From positions 310,001 to 374,000 of the forward strand of contig NZ_FNUJ01000004.1 in the NCBI RefSeq assembly GCF_900107925.1: a stretch of DNA of 64,000 nucleotides. Direction: 5' to 3'. The position numbers were made by a program, and so were the translations under genes. Shown here piece by piece: positions 63,945 to 64,000 of the stretch (the first letter of the stretch is position 1; every line of letters starts with the position of its first letter). The notes beneath the pieces are model-generated. The model did not search any database. It saw nothing but the letters and a program-made list of their open reading frames with translations, and was not told the origin of the DNA. This DNA is from Amycolatopsis pretoriensis (lineage in GTDB: Bacteria; Actinomycetota; Actinomycetes; Mycobacteriales; Pseudonocardiaceae).

Positions 63945-64000
63945 GGCTCGACCCCCTCGCACAGGGGCGGGGCGGCCGGGGGAATCGGCGGCCCCGCATC

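Noticed and set aside
1..64000. tRNA or rRNA genes
   Set aside because: I looked for T-loop GGTTCRA-type signatures and rRNA motifs in the intergenic gaps and found none I could support; a covariance search would be decisive.

Overview
The window comes from a high-GC actinobacterium. The GC-biased third codon positions, frequent GTG starts, leaderless genes, Bacillus-type PurS/PurQ/PurL, an XRE-DUF5753/DUF397 module, DUF574 methyltransferases and a vancomycin-type glycosyltransferase all suggest a Pseudonocardiaceae member, most likely Amycolatopsis. The genus is an inference. I recognised no rRNA, tRNA, transposase, phage gene or CRISPR array. The window reads as chromosomal core with interspersed accessory genes.

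Layout. 0-6.2 kb: a truncated DUF574 methyltransferase, a HAD hydrolase with threonine aldolase, an ECF sigma factor with a membrane partner, TetR and LysR regulators, an NAD(P)-binding protein and an inositol-phosphatase-like protein with an eroded active site. 6.3-20 kb: an alpha-galactoside/galactose locus. It holds a FadR-type (DgoR-like) regulator, an ABC sugar importer without its ATPase, a GH36 alpha-galactosidase, a secreted GH27 alpha-galactosidase with a lectin-like domain, an SDR (probable galactose dehydrogenase), a propeller lactonase, galactonate dehydratase (dgoD) and a KDPG/KDPGal-type aldolase. Together they form most of an oxidative (De Ley-Doudoroff-type) galactose pathway; a KDGal kinase is not visible. 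Two similar AT-rich operators, each 10 nt upstream of a TTGAC -35 box, tie the transcription units into one regulon. 20-29 kb: a peptidoglycan amidase, purB, an amino-acid-type ABC importer with two tandem binding proteins, a MOSC protein, a DUF62 SAM hydrolase, purC and an FMN reductase. 29-36.5 kb: hydrolases, a tyrosine phosphatase, an ArsR/MFS divergent pair, an aldehyde dehydrogenase and a GMC oxidoreductase. 36.5-44 kb: purS-purQ, a PPOX protein, a heterodimeric ABC exporter and purL. 44-52 kb: a pentapeptide-repeat protein, a Q/P-rich membrane protein, two GH25 lysozymes, a small sterol-carrier-like protein and the methyltransferase/XRE/DUF397 module. 52-57 kb: purF-purM, arfB, GNAT and VanZ. 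57-64 kb: a Gfo/Idh/MocA oxidoreductase, an ECF vitamin-type transporter operon with a secreted SCO2322/DUF4430-like component, 3-hydroxybutyryl-CoA dehydrogenase and DUF3073.

Beyond genes, the window carries several sequence systems: (i) a repeat family of five copies (CTGTGGACAA ... TTGTCGG ... GGGGG) around the purS/Q and purL genes; (ii) an iterated palindrome GTCC-N5-GGAC, mostly inside genes and using otherwise rare T-ending codons; (iii) a dispersed TGAACGACYCKTTCATG hairpin element; (iv) many start codons 6-7 nt behind a TANNNT box, indicating leaderless mRNAs, including purB, purC and purL; and (v) several perfect palindromes at promoters or start codons that are candidate operators.
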